Shown here: positions 60,501-64,000 of the stretch, in pieces
How the letters are laid out: each line of letters opens with the position of its first letter
How positions within the stretch are numbered: the first letter of the stretch is position 1
Assembly (NCBI RefSeq): GCF_000025545.1
Contig: NC_013889.1
Span: 2,473,501-2,537,500 of the forward strand
Direction: 5' to 3'
Length of the DNA: 64,000 bases
Source: Thioalkalivibrio sp. K90mix
GTDB taxonomy: Bacteria > Pseudomonadota > Gammaproteobacteria > Ectothiorhodospirales > Ectothiorhodospiraceae
Made by a program: the position numbers and the translations under genes
The notes under the pieces: model-generated
Seen by the model: only the letters and a program-made list of their open reading frames with translations
Told to the model about the DNA's origin: nothing
Database searches by the model: none

Positions 60501-61406
60501 ATGACCCCCACCGACGCCGAACGCCCCCACCGCGGCACGATTTTTCAGGAGACGGCCCGCATCCTCGAGCACCAGGATGCCGGGGCCGGGCAGTGGATCC
60601 TGCGCGCCGAGGCACCGGAATGCGCGCGCCGCGCCGCCCCAGGGCAGTTCGCCCATATCCAGTGTTCGCCGAACCTGCCGATGCGGCGCCCCCTGTCGAT
60701 CCAGCGGGTCGACCGCGAGGCCGGGTGGGTCGAGTTCCTCTACAAGGTCGTGGGCGACGGCACGCAGGCACTGTCGCAGCAGCCGGTGGGCGATTCCCTG
60801 AGCGTACTGGGGCCGATCGGGGTCCCGTTCCGGCTGAACCCGGATCGTCCGCTGCGGCTGCTGCTCGGGGGTGGCGTCGGGATCCCGCCGATGATCTTTC
60901 TGGCCGATCACCTGCGCCGCCAGGGCGAGGCGGGCCAGACCCGCGCGATCCTCGGCTCCGAGGTGCCGTTCCCGTTTCGGGCCAAGCCCTCGGAAATCCT
61001 CTGGCCAGGGCTGCCGGACGGGGCGATCGCGACCCTGCCGCTGCTGGAGGACTGGGGCGTGGCCTGCCGCCTGACCTCGAAGGCAGGCATCCCCGGTGCC
61101 CATGACGGCTTCGTGACCGATCTCGCCCGCGCCTGGCTCAAGACGCTCTCGCCTGTGGAACGTGATCAGGTCGAGCTCTATGCCTGCGGCCCGCACCCGA
61201 TGCTCGAGGCCTGCGCGGAACTGGCGGCGGAGTTCGGCCTGCCCTGTCAGGTCTCGCTGGAGGAATTCATGGCCTGTGCAGTGGGTGGCTGCGCGGGCTG
61301 CACGGTACCGGTGCGCACCCCCGACGGCGTGGCGATGAAGCGTGTCTGCGTGGATGGGCCGGTGTTTGCGGCCGCCGATGTGTTCCCGGAGCCTGCGCGG
61401 GCCTGA
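60501..61406 (+). CDS. pyrK: Dihydroorotate dehydrogenase electron transfer subunit
   Basis: This 301-residue flavoprotein of the ferredoxin reductase family should pass electrons from dihydroorotate dehydrogenase B. It has an FAD domain (MRRPLSIQRVDREAGWVEFL, an RPLS-like motif), an NAD domain (LLLGGGVGIPPMIFLA, YACGPHPMLEAC) and a C-terminal [2Fe-2S] site C-x4-C-x2-C-x15-C in FMACAVGGCAGC and RVCVDGP. A catalytic PyrDB partner is not in the window, so pairing with a distant pyrD is inferred. The MITE-like insertion lies just upstream. Confidence 0.85.
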   Translation: MTPTDAERPHRGTIFQETARILEHQDAGAGQWILRAEAPECARRAAPGQFAHIQCSPNLPMRRPLSIQRVDREAGWVEFLYKVVGDGTQALSQQPVGDSLSVLGPIGVPFRLNPDRPLRLLLGGGVGIPPMIFLADHLRRQGEAGQTRAILGSEVPFPFRAKPSEILWPGLPDGAIATLPLLEDWGVACRLTSKAGIPGAHDGFVTDLARAWLKTLSPVERDQVELYACGPHPMLEACAELAAEFGLPCQVSLEEFMACAVGGCAGCTVPVRTPDGVAMKRVCVDGPVFAAADVFPEPARA

Positions 61407-61490
61407 GGGACAGGACGCACGGAGGGGTTCTTGGTAAGCGCCGGACACTGGGGAGCGCCCCTCCGAGATCCACATTGAGGAGCCGAGGGT

Positions 61491-61521
61491 GATGCGGTTC
61501 GCTTCGCTCAGCGCATCCTAC
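61491..61521 (-). repeat. REP-like palindrome with GTAG head (copy 3)
   Basis: Read on the minus strand it starts GTAGGATGCG, has a GAGCGAAGCGAA core and ends CGCATC. The TAG of the GTAG head is the stop codon of the pilT/pilU-like gene at 61518-62636. It matches the two copies near 17.5 kb. Confidence 0.7.
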
Positions 61522-62636
61522 CGGTCGGGGAGTTGAAGGTCTTCCTCGGCCTCGTCGGCCGCGGAGACGCCGCCGCCGAAGTTGAGGCGCCATTCGAGGT
61601 CGGCACGCGAGTCTGCCTTGTTCAGGGCCTCGTCCAGCATCACTCGGCCACCCTTGAACAGCTTGACGATGGCCTGATCGAAGGTCTGCATGCCCACCGA
61701 GCTGCCCTTGGCCATAATCTCCTTGATCTCGCTGATCTTCTCGTCGCGGATCAGTTCGGAGATATACGGCGTGTTCACCATGATCTCCAGCGCAGCCACA
61801 CGCTGTCCGTCCTTGGTCTGCAACAGGCGCTGGGCGATGATCGCGCGCAGGTTCAGCGACAGATCCGAGAGGATCTGCGAGCGATTGTCCTCGGGGAACA
61901 AGTTGATTACGCGATCCAGCGCCTGGGTGGCATTGGTCGCGTGCAGGGTCGTCAGTACCAGGTGGCCGGTATCGGCGTAGGTCAGGGCCGCACGCATGGT
62001 CTCGCGGGAACGCACCTCCCCGATCATGATCACGTCCGGGGCCTCGCGCATCCCCTCCTGCAGGGCGTGATCATAGCTCGGGGTGTCGATCCCGACCTCG
62101 CGCTGGCCGACGATCGAGCGCTTGTGCGTAAAGAGAAACTCGATCGGGTCCTCGACCGTAAGAATATGACCGCTGGAATGCGTATTACGGTGATCAATCA
62201 TCGAGGCGAGCGTGGTGGACTTCCCGGTCCCGGTCGCGCCGACGATCAGCACCAGCCCGTCATGGTGCGAGACGAATTCCTCCAGCACCGGGGGCAGCCC
62301 AAGCTGCTCGATGGTCGGGATGGACATGCGAATGAAGCGAATGACCATCGCGACCTCGCCGCGCTGGCGATAGACATTCACGCGGAAGCGTCCCAGACCC
62401 TCGCGCGAGACGCCAAAGTTGACCGCGGTCTCGCGCTCGAAGATCTCGGCCTGATGCTCGTTCATCATCTCGCGCGCGATGGCCTCCGCCTGACCGGGTG
62501 CGAGTGCCTTGCGCGAGATCGGCTGCAGGACCCCGTCGACCTTGATGCTCGCGGGCGCGCCGGTCAGGAAGAACAGGTCCGAGGCGGCCTTCTGCGCCAT
62601 CAGGCTCAGGTACGGTTCGATCTGCATCTGGCTCAT
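61518..62636 (-). CDS. PilT/PilU-family type IV pilus retraction ATPase (third paralogue)
   Basis: This 372-residue hexameric ATPase of the secretion-ATPase superfamily has Walker A GATGTGKSTTLAS, Asp-box TVEDPIEFLF, Walker B DVIMIGEVRSRET and His-box TGHLVLTTLHA. It is closer to the PilU-like branch than to PilT and lies 27 bp after pilU. It may tune or support retraction, but its distinct role is not known. Its stop codon is part of a REP element. Confidence 0.85.
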   Translation of the reverse strand: MSQMQIEPYLSLMAQKAASDLFFLTGAPASIKVDGVLQPISRKALAPGQAEAIAREMMNEHQAEIFERETAVNFGVSREGLGRFRVNVYRQRGEVAMVIRFIRMSIPTIEQLGLPPVLEEFVSHHDGLVLIVGATGTGKSTTLASMIDHRNTHSSGHILTVEDPIEFLFTHKRSIVGQREVGIDTPSYDHALQEGMREAPDVIMIGEVRSRETMRAALTYADTGHLVLTTLHATNATQALDRVINLFPEDNRSQILSDLSLNLRAIIAQRLLQTKDGQRVAALEIMVNTPYISELIRDEKISEIKEIMAKGSSVGMQTFDQAIVKLFKGGRVMLDEALNKADSRADLEWRLNFGGGVSAADEAEEDLQLPDR

Positions 62637-62663
62637 CGCTGATCTCCCGAAGGGTGCGGACCG

Positions 62664-63836
62664 TTAGCGGACACTGTAGTCCTCGGGACGGTCGTCCACG
62701 GACAGGCCCTCGCCCGTGTCGGCCACTGCCGGTGCACCGTCATCCTGTGCACGCTGCGAGTCGAGCTTGATGCGCAGCCGCAGGTCATTCACCGAATCGG
62801 CGTTGCGCAGGGCCTCCTCGTAGCTGATCTTGCGGGTCTCGTAGAGGTCGAACAGGGCCTGGTCGAAGGTCTGCATGCCCTGCTCGCGGGAGCGCGAAAT
62901 CAGCTCCTTCATCTCGTGCACGGCACCCTTCAGCATCAGGTCGGCCATCAACGGGGTGTTGATCAGGATTTCTACCGCCGGCACACGGCCCTCGCCATTC
63001 TCCTGCCGCACCAGGCGCTGCGAGATCACCGCCTTGAGGTTCAGCGACAGGTCCATCAGCAACTGCTCGCGCCGGTCTTCGGGGAAGAAGTTGATGATGC
63101 GGTCCAGCGCCTGGTTGGTGCTGTTGGCGTGCAGGGTGGACAGGCACAGGTGACCGGTCTCGGCAAAGGCGATCGCGTAGTCCATCGTCTCCCGATCCCG
63201 GATCTCGCCGATCAGGATCACGTCCGGCGCCTGACGCAGGGTGTTCTTCAGCGCGATCTCGTAGCCCTCGGTGTCCACGCCCACCTCGCGCTGGGTGATG
63301 ATGCTCTTTTCGTGTTCGTGGACGAACTCGATCGGGTCCTCGATGGTGACGATGTGATCGGGGGCATTGCGGTTGCGATGGCCGATCATCGCGGCGAGCG
63401 AGGTCGACTTGCCCGAGCCGGTCCCCCCGACGAAGATCACCAGCCCGCGGCGCTCCATGGTGATCTTCTCCAGCTGCGGCGGCATCTGGATGTCCTCGAA
63501 CTTCGGGATCACCGAGTTGATCGTGCGCAGCACCATTCCGGGGCTGCCGCGCTGAGTAAACACGTTCACGCGAAAGCGCGACACGCCCTGCAGGCCGATC
63601 GCGAAATTGCACTCCTGATGGCGCTCGTACTCCGCGGACTGCTTGTCGTTCATCAGTGCGCGCACCAGCGCCTGGGTATGCGAAGGCGTGAGCTTCTGCT
63701 CGGTCATCGGCACCACGCGGCCGTCAATCTTGGCCGCTGGCGGCATGCCGACCGTGATGAACAGGTCCGAGCCACCCCGGTCCACCAGGGCGCGGAGCAG
63801 GTCGTGCATGTACTTGATCGCCTTGTCACGATCCAT
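62664..63836 (-). CDS. pilU: Type IV pilus retraction accessory ATPase PilU
   Basis: This 390-residue ATPase closely follows Pseudomonas PilU: LVDRGGSDLFITVGMPP, Walker A GGTGSGKSTSLAAMIGHRN, TIEDPIEFVHEHE, Walker B DVILIGEIRDRETMDYAI, and GMQTFDQALFDLYETRKISY. PilU works with PilT to increase retraction force. The C-terminal tail of about 30 residues is acidic and unlike PilT. It lies 43 bp after pilT. Confidence 0.92.
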   Translation of the reverse strand: MDRDKAIKYMHDLLRALVDRGGSDLFITVGMPPAAKIDGRVVPMTEQKLTPSHTQALVRALMNDKQSAEYERHQECNFAIGLQGVSRFRVNVFTQRGSPGMVLRTINSVIPKFEDIQMPPQLEKITMERRGLVIFVGGTGSGKSTSLAAMIGHRNRNAPDHIVTIEDPIEFVHEHEKSIITQREVGVDTEGYEIALKNTLRQAPDVILIGEIRDRETMDYAIAFAETGHLCLSTLHANSTNQALDRIINFFPEDRREQLLMDLSLNLKAVISQRLVRQENGEGRVPAVEILINTPLMADLMLKGAVHEMKELISRSREQGMQTFDQALFDLYETRKISYEEALRNADSVNDLRLRIKLDSQRAQDDGAPAVADTGEGLSVDDRPEDYSVR

Positions 63837-63879
63837 GGTGCTTCTCCCCTTGCCGAATCCCCCGGGCGGGGGCGCGGGC

Positions 63880-64000
63880 TCAGAACGAATCCGGGTTGGC
63901 GGCCTTGCGCTTGGCGTCCTCGCGGCTGATCACGCCCTGCGCCAGCATGTCTTTCAGGCACTGGTCCAGCGTCTGCATGCCAGTGCCGGCACTGGTCTGG
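63880..64000 (-). CDS. pilT: Retraction ATPase PilT, C-terminal end (window edge)
   Basis: The last 39 codons are visible and read TGMQTLDQCLKDMLAQGVIS then REDAKRKAANPDSF and a TGA at 63880. This matches the C-terminus of PilT (GMQTLDQCLKDL ... DARAKA). The motor domain lies outside the window. It is the first of three consecutive retraction ATPase genes. Confidence 0.85.
   Translation of the reverse strand, partial: QTSAGTGMQTLDQCLKDMLAQGVISREDAKRKAANPDSF

Noticed and set aside
60193-60504. Small open frames in the pyrC'-pyrK gap
   Set aside because: They lie wholly in the MITE-like palindrome, and similar peptides come from copy 1 at 26.4 kb.

Overview
The window is a dense, high-GC chromosomal segment from a gammaproteobacterium. 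Gene content and order match Pseudomonas and Ectothiorhodospiraceae/Chromatiales-type chromosomes. Shared blocks include speD - OsmC-like - crp/vfr - trpCDG, pilGHIJ-chpA - gshB - tonB - yqgE - ruvX - pyrR - pyrB - pyrC', pilT-pilU, tkt-gap-pgk-pyk-fba and metK-ahcY-metF with an SAH riboswitch. I cannot fix the genus from sequence alone; a haloalkaliphilic or sulfur-oxidising Ectothiorhodospiraceae member is a plausible guess. I saw no rRNA, tRNA, CRISPR array, prophage or complete insertion sequence.

Layout. 1-5.1 kb: a truncated response regulator, a GNAT/nitrilase fusion, two small membrane proteins, speD, an OsmC-like protein and crp. 5.2-12.5 kb: rpe, gph, trpE, trpG, trpD and trpC on the minus strand with an MFS exporter gene between trpG and trpD, preceded by a monohaem cytochrome c. 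12.6-17 kb: an orphan CbiM-like permease, an RsmC-like methyltransferase, purK-purE, a fructosamine kinase and a divergent truncated haemoglobin. 17.0-17.95 kb: a gene-free block of about 0.9 kb made of inverted repeats around a REP doublet. 18-27 kb: slt, rluE, a DUF1007 protein, a 5'-3' exonuclease, malate dehydrogenase, malic enzyme, an M48 lipoprotein protease, an SNase-like protein, a MITE-like palindrome and rpmE. 27-30 kb: rimO, purC and bioD. 30-38 kb: a SYLF protein and the carbon cluster fba-pyk-pgk-gap-tkt. 38-42.8 kb: metK, SAH riboswitch, ahcY, terminator/attenuator, metF and rsmE. 42.8-52.3 kb: the Pil-Chp chemosensory operon for type IV pili. 52.5-61.4 kb: gshB, an apbE - NusG domain II - Gx transporter cassette, tonB-like, yqgE, ruvX, pyrR, pyrB, a degenerate dihydroorotase homologue and pyrK. 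61.5-64 kb: three consecutive pilT/pilU-family retraction ATPases.

How the genes work together. Type IV pilus twitching motility is the largest theme: Pil-Chp signalling, three retraction ATPases, a TonB3-like protein and a Vfr/CRP homologue. Pyrimidine synthesis (pyrR, pyrB, pyrC', pyrK), purine synthesis (purK, purE, purC), tryptophan synthesis, central carbon metabolism and the SAM/SAH/methyl-folate cycle make up most of the rest. Many neighbours overlap by four bases (ATGA or GTGA), implying translational coupling.

Most of the unusual signal is in non-coding DNA. Two long MITE-like palindromes have terminal arms that match within a copy but differ strongly between copies. REP elements with a GTAG head form a doublet in the repeat block, and one more sits at the end of a pilT-family gene. 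Several of these repeats overlap or supply stop codons. An intrinsic-terminator-like hairpin lies inside the predicted signal-peptide codons of the SNase-like gene. I found no convincing novel multi-gene defence or mobile system; these repeats and a few odd gene placements are the best leads.
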